Shown here: positions 1 through 7,401 of the stretch, in pieces
Layout: each line of letters begins with the position of its first letter
Position numbering within the stretch: position 1 is the first letter of the stretch
From: Bacillota bacterium
Lineage (GTDB): Bacteria; Bacillota; Clostridia; Oscillospirales; Oscillospiraceae
Length of the DNA stretch: 64,000 nt
Assembly (NCBI GenBank): GCA_021768085.1
Contig: JAETOJ010000011.1
Span: 1-64,000 of the forward strand
Direction: 5' to 3'
The notes under the pieces: model-generated
What the model was told of the DNA's origin: nothing
The model's input: only the letters and a program-made list of their open reading frames with translations
Database searches by the model: none
Translations under genes and position numbers: made by a program

Positions 1-81
1 CCCCGGGGCCTTACTGCCCCAACGATTTGAGGCGGGGTCTACTGTGGCTCCAGAGTGCTTTTGGGCGTAGAAATCGGCATC

Positions 82-231
82 ATGAAAAAGGCCGCCCCAC
101 AATCAAAATTTGCACCACTGAAAACAAAGAAAAGATTCTCCCAGGCGCTGATGTGCCAGTGCGCGAATTGCACCACTGTCTCCAAAGAAAAGGCCCATCA
201 GCACATACGAAAAAATATGTGTCTGAAGTGA
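82..231 (+). CDS. Possible 49-aa Cys-containing small protein
   Basis: An ATG-initiated frame of 49 codons carrying a CQCANC cysteine cluster and a very basic composition lies upstream of the DUF6809-like gene. There is no convincing ribosome binding site, and I do not recognise a family. It could be a small accessory protein of the integrated element, or a chance frame. The region is visibly less GC-rich than the core genes that follow. Confidence 0.2.
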   Translation: MKKAAPQSKFAPLKTKKRFSQALMCQCANCTTVSKEKAHQHIRKNMCLK

Positions 232-305
232 TAATTCTCTCCGTTCCCACTGGCTATTCCCGACCAGGTGTGGTATGTTGTGTCGCTACGAAGGAGGTGG
301 AGAAA

Positions 306-608
306 ATGCGCAAGACCCTGGAAGATTTCTACTATGGCAACATCGTCCCCTGTGAACGGCAGATGGCGCACGGTTCAGAATTGAAGAAGGCGGCAGACCG
401 TATCGCCCACTATGAGAGCCAGCTCACAGAACAGCTCAATGAAACCCAGCAGGCAGTTCTCGCAAAACTCATCAGGTCGCAGCACGAGATCGACAGCATC
501 ACAGCCGTGGAAAATTTTATCCTGGGCTTCCGGCTGGGAGTTCGCATGATGGCTGAGTGCATGGACGATCACGACGGCGACACTTGGGAGGTGACCGACA
601 GTGGCTAA
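306..608 (+). CDS. DUF6809-like small protein of integrative element
   Basis: A 100-residue protein. The ATG is preceded by AAGGAGGTGGAGAAA, a strong ribosome binding site, so the longer frame in the ORF track is not used. The sequence (LEDFYYGNI...CERQ near the N-terminus, FILGFRLGVRMM near the C-terminus) resembles the DUF6809 family that often sits beside integrases in clostridial mobile elements; that family call is from memory. It is predicted to be helical and cytosolic, with no membrane segment. The stop overlaps the integrase start by 8 nt, so the two are probably translationally coupled. The function is unknown; a role in excision control or element maintenance would be inference. 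Confidence 0.7.
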   Translation: MRKTLEDFYYGNIVPCERQMAHGSELKKAADRIAHYESQLTEQLNETQQAVLAKLIRSQHEIDSITAVENFILGFRLGVRMMAECMDDHDGDTWEVTDSG

Positions 609-1755
609 GAAGCGGGCCAACGGCGAAGGGAGCCTTCGGAAACGCTCCGATGGCCGCTGGGAAGGACGCTACACAGCAGGCCATGACCCGGAAACAGGAA
701 AAGCGATCTACAAAAACGTACTGGCGAAAACCCAGAAGGAGTGCAAGGAAAAGCTGTCGGCGGCACTGGAACAGGCCGGAAAAGTCGATGCCAGCAAAAC
801 GGGCCAATTCACAGTGGGTCAATGGGCGGAAACCTGGTTCGAGAACTACGCCAAGCCCTCCATCCGGGAGACCACCGCAGCCTACTACAAGAACTACATC
901 GACAAACATATCGTGCCCAACATCGGAAAAATCAAGCTCAATAAGCTGACTACGCTGGACATTCAGAAGTTCTACAACAAAGCCAAAACAAAAGGCCGAG
1001 TCAAACGGTACGAAGGTATGAAGGATCTCAGTTTGAGCGCCAAGACCATCCGGGGCCTCCACGCCATGCTCCGACAGTGTCTCGACCAGGCAGTGCAGGA
1101 GCGGCTGATCCCCTACAACCCCGCCGCAGGGTGTAAACTGCCGCCCAAGGAGAAGAAAGAGATGCACACCCTTCCGGCAGAGAAAATCAGCGCCTACCTC
1201 GCCGCCGCCGAGGAACACGGCGTACTCCCGATGTTTTACCTGGAGCTGACCACAGGGCTGAGAAGGGGAGAGCTGGTAGCCCTTCTCTGGGATGACCTTG
1301 ACCTGGAGGCTCAAACCCTCACCATCTCCAAATCTGCCGGACGGATTAACGGTGAGGTAAAGGTGACCCAGCCCAAGACCGCAAATTCTGTGCGTACCAT
1401 CTTCCTGCCGAGAGAAACGGTGAACCTGCTCGTCCAGGAGCACAGCAAACATCCCAGCAACCCGATCATGTTCCCCTCCCCGGTGACAGGCAGGCTCTAC
1501 GGCCCGGATTGCATCGGGCGGTTGCACAAGAACCTGCTGAAGAAAGCTGGAATCACTGAGAACATCCCCTTCCACGGATTGCGGCATACGTTCGCAACCT
1601 TGGCCATCCAGCAGGGAATAGACGTCAAAACGGTCTCCAGCATCCTGGGGCACTACAGCGCAGGGTTCACCCTTGACACCTACACCCACGTCACCAACGA
1701 AATGCAGCGAGACGCCGCCCAGCGGATGGGCAGTTTCATGGCCCAGGCAGTCTAA
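601..1755 (+). CDS. Site-specific tyrosine recombinase (phage/ICE integrase)
   Basis: A 384-residue tyrosine recombinase with GTG start. Residues ~1-60 (KKRANGEGSLRKRSDGRWEG) form an AP2-like arm-binding domain, ~70-170 a SAM-like core-binding domain, and ~190-384 the catalytic domain. Catalytic residues visible are R221 (TTGLRRGE), H325 and R328 (HGLRHTFA), H351 (LGHY) and the nucleophile Y361 (DTYTHV). Length and layout match Tn916/phage-type integrases. The gene ends ~170 bp from the 3' end of a tRNA-Pro gene, the usual target of such enzymes, so this is probably the boundary of an element extending leftward out of the window. It overlaps the upstream small gene by 8 nt. Confidence 0.93.
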   Translation: MAKKRANGEGSLRKRSDGRWEGRYTAGHDPETGKAIYKNVLAKTQKECKEKLSAALEQAGKVDASKTGQFTVGQWAETWFENYAKPSIRETTAAYYKNYIDKHIVPNIGKIKLNKLTTLDIQKFYNKAKTKGRVKRYEGMKDLSLSAKTIRGLHAMLRQCLDQAVQERLIPYNPAAGCKLPPKEKKEMHTLPAEKISAYLAAAEEHGVLPMFYLELTTGLRRGELVALLWDDLDLEAQTLTISKSAGRINGEVKVTQPKTANSVRTIFLPRETVNLLVQEHSKHPSNPIMFPSPVTGRLYGPDCIGRLHKNLLKKAGITENIPFHGLRHTFATLAIQQGIDVKTVSSILGHYSAGFTLDTYTHVTNEMQRDAAQRMGSFMAQAV

Positions 1756-1890
1756 AACCCAGAAAAAAGAACGCGGGAGTGCCACATCAAGAGACTGGTA
1801 CTTCCGCAAAATTTTCTGGTATGGGTCTTGTCAGGGTCAAACCAAAAATACGCAAAATCCGAGCAAACAAATCCGCACAAAAAGCAAGCA
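1756..1890. other. Element/chromosome junction region, non-coding
   Basis: This AT-richer stretch between the integrase stop and the tRNA-Pro terminator holds no convincing gene. It contains short A-rich repeats (CAAAAAGCAAGCAAAATC) that could include arm-type integrase sites, but nothing here proves it. If integration occurred in the tRNA, the att core should lie at or just beyond this region. Confidence 0.4.
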
Positions 1891-1924
1891 AAATCTCCTG
1901 ATTCAGCCAAGAATCAGGAGATTT
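1891..1924 (-). terminator. Hairpin terminator after tRNA-Pro
   Basis: A perfect 14-bp inverted repeat, AAATCTCCTGATTC / GAATCAGGAGATTT, with a 6-nt loop. On the minus strand it follows the tRNA-Pro CCA end directly and runs into a T-rich tract (TTTGCTTGCTTTTTG), consistent with an intrinsic terminator of the tRNA operon. Confidence 0.7.
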
Positions 1925-1925
1925 G

Positions 1926-2002
1926 TGGTCGGAGTGCCGGGATTCGAACCCGGGGCCTCTTGGACCCGAACCAAGCGCGATACCAAACTTCGCCACACCC
2001 CG
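1926..2002 (-). tRNA. tRNA-Pro(CGG)
   Basis: The minus strand folds as a cloverleaf with acceptor CGGGGTG/CACTCCG (one G-U pair), T-loop GGTTCGAATCC, and anticodon loop TTCGGGT within stem CTTGG/CCAAG, giving anticodon CGG. The 3' CCA is encoded. It is the last gene of the tRNA cluster. Its 3' end faces the integrase, making it the candidate attachment gene. Confidence 0.93.
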
Positions 2003-2020
2003 ATATTGAATTAAAAGGCA

Positions 2021-2044
2021 GAGGGCGGGCCGCAGCCCGCCCTC
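2021..2044 (-). terminator. Hairpin between tRNA-Cys and tRNA-Pro
   Basis: A perfect 10-bp GC-rich stem, GAGGGCGGGC / GCCCGCCCTC, with a 4-nt loop. On the minus strand it is followed by TGCCTTTTAATT. It could act as a weak terminator or a processing structure separating tRNA-Cys from tRNA-Pro. Confidence 0.5.
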
Positions 2045-2050
2045 TCGTTT

Positions 2051-2125
2051 TGGAGGCGCCACCCAGATTTGAACTGGGGCATCAGGATTTTGCAGACCCT
2101 TGCCTTACCACTTGGCTATGGCGCC
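2051..2125 (-). tRNA. tRNA-Cys(GCA)
   Basis: A 75-nt cloverleaf on the minus strand with acceptor GGCGCCA/TGGCGCC, discriminator U73 typical of tRNA-Cys, anticodon loop CTGCAAA giving GCA, and encoded CCA. Confidence 0.95.
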
Positions 2126-2141
2126 AGACACTATATTATAT

Positions 2142-2180
2142 TCAAAAAGAAGTGCTTTAGCACTTCTTTTTGAAATTTTT
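2142..2180 (-). terminator. Terminator-like hairpin between tRNA-Gly and tRNA-Cys
   Basis: A long perfect inverted repeat, AAAAAGAAGTGC TTTA GCACTTCTTTTT, lies in the spacer between tRNA-Gly and tRNA-Cys. On the minus strand it ends in TTTTTGAATATAATATAG, so it resembles an intrinsic terminator and also carries a TATAAT hexamer that could restart transcription for Cys-Pro. No matching -35 box is evident. Confidence 0.6.
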
Positions 2181-2181
2181 C

Positions 2182-2257
2182 TGGAGCGAGTGACGAGGCT
2201 CGAACTCGCTACCTCCACCTTGGCAAGGTGGCGCTCTACCAGATGAGCTACACTCGC
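2182..2257 (-). tRNA. tRNA-Gly(GCC)
   Basis: A 76-nt cloverleaf with acceptor GCGAGTG/CACTCGC, anticodon stem-loop CCACC-TTGCCAA-GGTGG giving anticodon GCC, T-arm AGTTCGAGCCT, and encoded CCA. Confidence 0.95.
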
Positions 2258-2260
2258 ATA

Positions 2261-2336
<76 letters not shown>

Positions 2337-2350
2337 ATAGAAAAGAGAAA

Positions 2351-2427
<77 letters not shown>

Positions 2428-2435
2428 ACAAAATG

Positions 2436-2511
2436 TGGTGGGAACAACAGGGCTCGAACCTGTGACCCCTTGCTTGTAAGGCAAGTGCTCTCCCAGCTGA
2501 GCTATGCTCCC
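2436..2511 (-). tRNA. tRNA-Val(TAC)
   Basis: A 76-nt cloverleaf with acceptor GGGAGCA/TGTTCCC, anticodon stem-loop CTTGC-CTTACAA-GCAAG giving anticodon TAC, T-arm GGTTCGAGCCC, and encoded CCA. It is the first gene of the cluster, about 30 nt from the promoter -10 box. Confidence 0.95.
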
Positions 2512-2545
2512 CAATCATTCTTCCATTCGTCAGACGGCGAAAGCA

Positions 2546-2574
2546 ATTATACCAAACAAAGTGGAGCCTGTCAA
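2546..2574 (-). promoter_or_regulatory. Consensus sigma-A promoter of the tRNA cluster
   Basis: On the minus strand TTGACA and TATAAT match the vegetative consensus exactly and are separated by 17 bp. Transcription would start just upstream of tRNA-Val. A perfect-consensus promoter fits a stable-RNA operon. Confidence 0.92.
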
Positions 2575-2638
2575 GAACAAAATGAAAAATTCTGGCTTTA
2601 ATCGTCTAATTGGCTGCTCCATAGAAATTGGGGCCTGC

Positions 2639-3097
2639 TTACCGTAGATCTACCCGGAACGTCCTGCCGCATACCGTCACCACAGCGTATCCCGGGCGGT
2701 TGTTCACCCCGCCCGCCGTCCCCGGGTTTAGCAGCCATATACCGCCCTCTGGCTGGCTCAGCGCCTGGTGGGTGTGGCCAAAGCACACCACCGCTGCCCC
2801 CTGGCGCTTTCCCTCCTCCACCAGCCGATCTGTGCCCTGCTTGGCGTAGAAGCGGTGACCGTGGGCCAGGAAAAACCGCACACCCTCTGCCTCCACCAGC
2901 AGCTCGTCCGGCCCGATGCAGAGATCGCAATTTCCACGCACCATATCCATAGGTAAGTCCGGGTAGACGTCTGCCAGGGCCTGGCCGTCCCGGTAGTTGT
3001 CCCCCAGGAAAAATACCCGCTGGGGCTGTTCCTTTTCCATGGCGTCCAGCATCAGGCTCAGCCGCCCGTGAGAATCGGAAAAAACTAAAATCTTCAT
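2639..3097 (-). CDS. YfcE/MJ0936-type metallophosphoesterase
   Basis: A 152-residue calcineurin-like phosphoesterase of the short YfcE/MJ0936 class, which hydrolyses phosphodiesters with two metal ions. Metal-ligand motifs appear in order: DSHG (residues ~8-11), GDNYRD (~33), GNCD (~55), HGHR (~79) and GHTH (~107). I chose the ATG giving MKILVFSDSHG, the canonical start; the longer frame in the track would run 40 residues upstream through the divergent gene's 5' region. AAAGGAATGG upstream supplies a ribosome binding site. It is cytosolic and the physiological substrate is unknown. It is divergent from the next gene with only a ~55-bp spacer. Confidence 0.9.
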   Translation of the reverse strand: MKILVFSDSHGRLSLMLDAMEKEQPQRVFFLGDNYRDGQALADVYPDLPMDMVRGNCDLCIGPDELLVEAEGVRFFLAHGHRFYAKQGTDRLVEEGKRQGAAVVCFGHTHQALSQPEGGIWLLNPGTAGGVNNRPGYAVVTVCGRTFRVDLR

Positions 3098-3152
3098 GGG
3101 GTTCACCATTCCTTTCCCCGCACATATACTGGGAATGATTGGAGGGAGTCCT

Positions 3153-3413
3153 ATGCCGAATTTTGACGAACTGATCAAAGGAAAAGAGGCGGCCCGCCTC
3201 ATGAGCGACAAGGGCAAGCTGGAGCAGCTCCGGGACGCGCCAGAGACTCAGCAGATCTTTTCCATGTTGAGCCGCACCACCGGCGATCTGGAGTCCGCCG
3301 CGGAACGGGCCGCCAAGGGAGACGCTGCCCAGCTCACTGAGGCCATCCGCCAGCTTATGCGGGATCCGGAAGGGGCCCGGCTCATCCAGAAGATGAAGGA
3401 TAGTTTACACTAA
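3153..3413 (+). CDS. Uncharacterised 86-aa helical protein (unit gene 1)
   Basis: Start chosen at the ATG after GGAGGGAGTCCT, giving MPNFDELIKGKEAARL. The protein is short, charged and predicted all-helical, with no cysteines, signal or membrane segment. Two segments (QIFSMLSRTTGDLES and QLMRDPEGARLIQKM) vaguely resemble the paired DP/NP helices of STI1-type modules, but I would not assign that family. It begins a plus-strand unit of three genes, with a 24-nt gap to the next. I do not recognise the family and give no function. Confidence 0.75.
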   Translation: MPNFDELIKGKEAARLMSDKGKLEQLRDAPETQQIFSMLSRTTGDLESAAERAAKGDAAQLTEAIRQLMRDPEGARLIQKMKDSLH

Positions 3414-3437
3414 TTCACAGGTTAGGAGGGGGAAGCC

Positions 3438-3917
3438 GTGAGCGAATTAGAAGAAAAACTGGAGGGCATCCTCGGCAACCCCCAGGCCATGGCCCAGATC
3501 ATGTCCCTGGCTCAGTCGCTGAACGGGGGTGGCAGCCCGCCTGCCGCCGGGGCAGGGGAGACGTCACAGCCCCAGGAGCAGGTCCAAACGCAGGCACAGA
3601 GCCCCGCTCCTCCTCCGGTGCCCCCCGCGTCTGGAGGCTCCGGGGACGGGCTGGGCAGCCTGCTGGGGGGCCTTGGCTCCCTGGATCCCAAGCTGCTGTC
3701 TGCCGCCGCGGGCCTCATCGGCCAATTCAACAGCGGCGCGGATGATCAGCGGGTGGCCCTGCTCACCGCCCTGCGCCCCTTTGTGAAGGAGCAGCGTTAC
3801 GCCAAGCTGGACAAGGCCATCCAGATCGCCAAGCTGTCCCGGCTGATCCGCTCCGGCCTGGAGCTGTTCCGAGCCCAGCGGGAGAGCAACCGCGGGGAGG
3901 AGGACGGCCATGTATAA
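3438..3917 (+). CDS. Uncharacterised 159-aa protein with Pro/Gln-rich linker (unit gene 2)
   Basis: GTG start after TAGGAGGGGGAAGCC. Residues 1-30 are a helical head (LEGILGNPQAMAQIMSLAQSL) with an NP-helix pattern like gene 1. Residues ~30-75 are a low-complexity Pro/Gln/Ala/Gly linker. Residues ~76-159 form a helical tail (LDPKLLSAAAGLIGQF ... FVKEQRYAKLDKAIQIAKLSRLI). The stop overlaps the next start by 8 nt, suggesting translational coupling to the membrane protein. No family is recognised. A soluble, possibly oligomeric partner of the membrane protein is inference from context. Confidence 0.8.
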   Translation: MSELEEKLEGILGNPQAMAQIMSLAQSLNGGGSPPAAGAGETSQPQEQVQTQAQSPAPPPVPPASGGSGDGLGSLLGGLGSLDPKLLSAAAGLIGQFNSGADDQRVALLTALRPFVKEQRYAKLDKAIQIAKLSRLIRSGLELFRAQRESNRGEEDGHV

Positions 3918-4287
3918 CCAATACCTGGACGGCAGCGACTTTGTCCTGCTGGATCCCGAGCCCCAGGCCCAACCATCCAGCCGCCACGCGCAGGGGCCCA
4001 GCCGCCCCGGCCCGGGGCCGTCCCACCGACCAATGCCCCAGTCCGGCCCCCGGCCCCAACCAAAAAACGACCTGATGGGTGAGATCACCGGTGGGCTGGG
4101 CCAGCTGCTGGACGGGGTGCTGAAGCATTTTTCTCTGGAAAACTTCGATACCGGCGACATCCTGCTGGTGTTGATCATCCTGTTTCTCTATCTGGAGGGG
4201 GACAATTTGGAGCTGGTGATCACCCTGGGTCTTATGCTGCTACTGGGCCTGGGGGATGACAAGCCCAAGGAAAAGGAGGAGTCCTGA
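3910..4287 (+). CDS. Uncharacterised 125-aa membrane protein (unit gene 3)
   Basis: The N-terminal ~50 residues are Pro/Gln/Ser/His-rich and presumably disordered, with a MYNQYLDGSDFVLLDPE head. Residues ~55-75 form an amphipathic helix. Residues ~84-118 contain two closely spaced hydrophobic segments (ILLVLIILFLYLEG and LELVITLGLMLLLGLG) likely to form a membrane hairpin, followed by a charged KPKEKEES tail. No family is recognised. It overlaps the preceding gene and ends exactly where the convergent gene ends: TGA and TCA abut as TGATCA. Confidence 0.8.
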   Translation: MYNQYLDGSDFVLLDPEPQAQPSSRHAQGPSRPGPGPSHRPMPQSGPRPQPKNDLMGEITGGLGQLLDGVLKHFSLENFDTGDILLVLIILFLYLEGDNLELVITLGLMLLLGLGDDKPKEKEES

Positions 4288-5052
4288 TCACCGCCCCGGC
4301 GTGTAAAGTTGGGTTCCGTCCGGGAGGGTAAAAATGCCCGCCGGCTGATCCAAGGGGCTCACCACCTGCTGGGAGGACATGGCGTACACCAGCTCGCCGT
4401 CCTTTTCCGTCTCCGCTGCCATCAGCAGGCCGCTGGTTTCCGAGATCCAGTACCGCTCCACATAGCCCAGCTCCGGGGAGCTCGCCTCCACAAAGACACA
4501 GGGCAGGCCGTCCCGTTCCACGTAGCCCGCGGCGGTGATCTGCTCCCTGTCCAGCGCCAGCACATCCTCATAGGTGGGCAGGCGCTGGATCAGATCGGCG
4601 GACAAGTCCTCCGCCGGGCCCTCATACACCGCGCTCTCCCGGTCGTACCACAGCCACAGCCGGCCGTCCCCCAGGATGGCGTGCTCCACCCGACCGGAGG
4701 CCAAGGCCACATCTGTCCGGCTCCAGCCCCCGTCTGCCCAGATCTGGGCGGAGGCGGTGCCCACCGGCTGTCCCGCGTCAAAATACTGGACGGTCACCGT
4801 CCGGCTGTAGCTCTCGTACCGGGTCAGGGAGGCGATGAGGCTCTGCACTGTCCGGGTGGACACCTCCACCATCAGCCCGCCCTGCCCGCTGCTTGGTTCC
4901 GCGCTGGGATCCAGGCTGGCGGTGGCGTCCGGGTTGGCCAGCTCCAGCTTGGGAGTGGGGGCGAACAAATTCATGGAAAAGCTGTAAAGCACCGCCGCCA
5001 GCACCACCAGGATGATCACCACCGCCAGGATGGTGCGCTTTCGCTCCTCCAC
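4288..5052 (-). CDS. Single-pass membrane protein with LolA/MucB-like extracytoplasmic domain
   Basis: A 254-residue protein: a short basic N-terminus (MEERKRT), one transmembrane helix (residues ~8-28, ILAVVIILVVLAAVLYSF), a Ser/Pro-rich linker, then a beta-rich domain outside the membrane (VQYFDAGQ... HAILGDGRLWLWYD... GTQLYTPGR). The repeated strands resemble LolA/MucB-type lipoprotein-sorting or anti-sigma folds; this is a weak structural impression, not a family hit. It is the last gene of the long smc-to-wecB minus-strand run, 33 bp after wecB. There is no terminator, since its stop abuts the convergent gene's stop. Confidence 0.75.
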   Translation of the reverse strand: MEERKRTILAVVIILVVLAAVLYSFSMNLFAPTPKLELANPDATASLDPSAEPSSGQGGLMVEVSTRTVQSLIASLTRYESYSRTVTVQYFDAGQPVGTASAQIWADGGWSRTDVALASGRVEHAILGDGRLWLWYDRESAVYEGPAEDLSADLIQRLPTYEDVLALDREQITAAGYVERDGLPCVFVEASSPELGYVERYWISETSGLLMAAETEKDGELVYAMSSQQVVSPLDQPAGIFTLPDGTQLYTPGR

Positions 5053-5085
5053 ACAAAGGCCCCCTTTCCCGCCGCCGGCCTCCGG

Positions 5086-6240
5086 TCAGCGGCTTTGAAA
5101 TGTCTCCGGCGGACGGCTGGATCGGCCGAAGTAGTACAAAATGGCGTCGGCGATCCGACGGCAGGCCGTCCCATCCCCGTAGGGATTGACGGCGTGAGCC
5201 ATCCCAGCATAGGCCGCCGGGGACTCAATCAGCTCCGACGCCAGGTTGAAAATATCCGTCTCTCGGGTGCCCGCGATGCGAACTGTCCCCGCCGCCACCG
5301 CCTCGGGCCGCTCCGTCTCCCGGCGCAGGACAAGCACCGGCTTGCCCAGGGCGGGGGCCTCCTCCTGGAGGCCGCCGGAGTCGGTGAGCACCAGATAGCT
5401 CCGGGCCATCAGGTTGTGCATCTCGTCGGCGGTGAGGGGATCCACCAGATGGACGTTGTCCAGCCCCTCCAGCCGGCTCCGGGCTGCCTTCTGCACCACC
5501 GGAGACAGGTGCACCGGGTACACCAGCTCAATCTGCTCCGCATAGGTGAGAGCCAGTCGCCGCAGGGCCGCCATGATCTGTGCCATGGGCTCGCCATAAT
5601 TTTCCCGGCGGTGGCAGGTGACCACAATCACCTTTTTGCCCTGATAGTCCAGCCGGTTCAGTTCCTCGGTGGTGAACCGGAAGTCGTCTCGCACAGTGGT
5701 GCCCAGGGCGTCAATGACGGTGTTTCCGGTGACAAATACACCTTTCGTCACCCCTTCCACCGCCAGGTTGCGGCGGTTGCTCTCGGTGGGGCAGAAGTGG
5801 AGATCCGCCAGCCGGCCCACCATGGAGCGGTTCATTTCCTCCGGGAAGGGGGAATACTTGTCCCCGGTGCGCAGGCCGGCCTCCACGTGGCCGATGGAGA
5901 TCTGCTGGTAGAAGGCGGCCAGCGCTCCGGCAAAGGTGGTGGAGGTGTCGCCGTGCACCAACACCAGGTCGGGCCGCACCTGCTGGAACACGGTTTCCAG
6001 CCCCAGCAGGCACTTGGAGGTAATGGTGGACAGGCTCTGCTTGGCCTCCATGATATCCAGGTCGAATTCCGGCTTGATCTGGAAGATGTCCAGCACCGTG
6101 TCCAGCATCTGCCGGTGCTGGGCGGTGACACAGCAATAGCTCTCAAATTCCGGGCGGCGCTCCAGCTCCTTCACCAGGGGGGCCATCTTGATGGCCTCGG
6201 GCCGGGTGCCGAAAATCGTCATCACCTTCAGCTTATCCAT
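5086..6240 (-). CDS. wecB: UDP-N-acetylglucosamine 2-epimerase (non-hydrolysing)
   Basis: A 384-residue protein, the normal length for WecB/MnaA, which interconverts UDP-GlcNAc and UDP-ManNAc in the cytosol for teichoic acid or other wall glycopolymers. Recognisable motifs are FGTRPEAIKMAP at the N-terminus, HGDTSTTFAG (~96-105), GHVEAGLRTGDKYSPFPEE (~117), TCHRRENYG (~210) and DSGGLQEEAPALGKPVLVLR (~288). The start overlaps the tagO/wecA-like gene's end by 8 nt. Pairing with that gene and an upstream LCP ligase suggests wall-polymer linkage-unit synthesis. Confidence 0.95.
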   Translation of the reverse strand: MDKLKVMTIFGTRPEAIKMAPLVKELERRPEFESYCCVTAQHRQMLDTVLDIFQIKPEFDLDIMEAKQSLSTITSKCLLGLETVFQQVRPDLVLVHGDTSTTFAGALAAFYQQISIGHVEAGLRTGDKYSPFPEEMNRSMVGRLADLHFCPTESNRRNLAVEGVTKGVFVTGNTVIDALGTTVRDDFRFTTEELNRLDYQGKKVIVVTCHRRENYGEPMAQIMAALRRLALTYAEQIELVYPVHLSPVVQKAARSRLEGLDNVHLVDPLTADEMHNLMARSYLVLTDSGGLQEEAPALGKPVLVLRRETERPEAVAAGTVRIAGTRETDIFNLASELIESPAAYAGMAHAVNPYGDGTACRRIADAILYYFGRSSRPPETFQSR

Positions 6241-7360
6241 CCCGCTTGTCCTCCCCCTGTTCTCCTGAGCCGTCCTTCTTGTCGGGTTCGTCCCCCTCCC
6301 CGGAGGGCCCCACCAGGAACACCCGCCACGCCACGGCCACCGCCACCCCCATGGCCACCAGGAACAGCATGGCCCGGGCGGCGCCCCCGGTGGTGAGCAC
6401 CACGGCGGACAGGCCCAGAATGGCGGAGATCACATACAGCACCCCCACCGCCTGCTTTTGGGAGAAGCCCATGTCGATGAGCCGGTGGTGGACGTGGCCC
6501 CGGTCGGGCTGCATGGGGCTCTGCCCGTGGGACACCCGGCGCACCACCGCGAAACACACGTCAAAAATCGGCAGGCCCAGCATGAGAAAGGGCACCACGA
6601 AGGAGATGATGGTGTACTGCTTGAACATCCCGTTCACCGACACCGTGGCCATAATGAAGCCCAAAAAGGTGGAGCCGGTGTCCCCCATGAAGATCTTGGC
6701 GGGGTTGAAGTTATAGGGGAGAAAGCCGATACAGGCCCCCACCAGCGCCGCCATCATTACCTCCACGTCCAGCTGCTCGCTGACCAGCCGGGCGATGATG
6801 AGCATGGTGGCCGAGCTGATGGTGGACACGCCGCAGGCCAGCCCGTCCAGCCCGTCGATGAGGTTGACGGCGTTGGTGATGGCCACGATCCAGATTACCG
6901 TGATGGGGTAGGACAGCCAGCCCAGCTGCCACACCTCGTTGGCGCTGAAGATGTTGGGGTTGGACAGCACCTCAATGCGGTTGCCCGCCATCACGGCGAT
7001 GAGGGCAGCCACGATCTGCACCAGAAATTTGGGCTTGGCGGGCAGGGCATACTTGTCATCCAGCACGCCCAGCACCACGATGATCACCGCCCCCAGCAGC
7101 ATCCCTTTTTTCTCGGTGTCCAGGGGGACGAACACCAGCACCGCCGCCAGAAAGCCGAAGAAGATGGCCAGCCCGCCCATGCGGGGGATAGGGTGATCGT
7201 GCATCCGGCGGCCGTCCTTGGGCACGTCCACCGCCCCATACTTCACGGACAGCACCTTGACCAGCGGCGTGAACACGCAGGATATGATCGCCGCCGTCAG
7301 CAGCGCCAGCAGCACATACCAGATGTCCTGTGATGCAAGGATTCTCCCTAAATCATTCAA
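6233..7360 (-). CDS. tagO: Undecaprenyl-phosphate GlcNAc-1-phosphate transferase (TagO/WecA)
   Basis: A 375-residue polytopic membrane protein with about ten transmembrane helices. It belongs to the MraY/WecA family, transferring GlcNAc-1-P from UDP-GlcNAc to undecaprenyl phosphate. Signature motifs are YGAVDVPKDGRRMHDHPIPRMGG (~43), NAVNLIDGLDGLA (~163), FMGDTGSTFLGF (~225) and the DRGHVHHRLIDMG loop (~289) typical of TagO/WecA rather than MraY. The C-terminus is an Asp/Lys/Gly-rich tail. It is co-transcribed with and overlaps the epimerase gene, so it probably starts wall teichoic acid or a related polymer. Confidence 0.93.
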   Translation of the reverse strand: MNDLGRILASQDIWYVLLALLTAAIISCVFTPLVKVLSVKYGAVDVPKDGRRMHDHPIPRMGGLAIFFGFLAAVLVFVPLDTEKKGMLLGAVIIVVLGVLDDKYALPAKPKFLVQIVAALIAVMAGNRIEVLSNPNIFSANEVWQLGWLSYPITVIWIVAITNAVNLIDGLDGLACGVSTISSATMLIIARLVSEQLDVEVMMAALVGACIGFLPYNFNPAKIFMGDTGSTFLGFIMATVSVNGMFKQYTIISFVVPFLMLGLPIFDVCFAVVRRVSHGQSPMQPDRGHVHHRLIDMGFSQKQAVGVLYVISAILGLSAVVLTTGGAARAMLFLVAMGVAVAVAWRVFLVGPSGEGDEPDKKDGSGEQGEDKRDG

Positions 7361-7401
7361 GTGAATTTCGCTCCTTTACCCAGCGTCTTTCTCTCTCCCG
7401 C

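Noticed and set aside
27-305. 5' part of the 193-aa ORF ending at 608
   Set aside because: AAGGAGG directly precedes the ATG at 306, and the upstream residues are unlike the DUF6809-type protein.
4309-6396. 695-aa plus-strand ORF
   Set aside because: It is antisense to the membrane protein and wecB, has low-complexity His/Gln/Gly/Pro-rich sequence typical of GC-driven shadow frames and no ribosome binding site.
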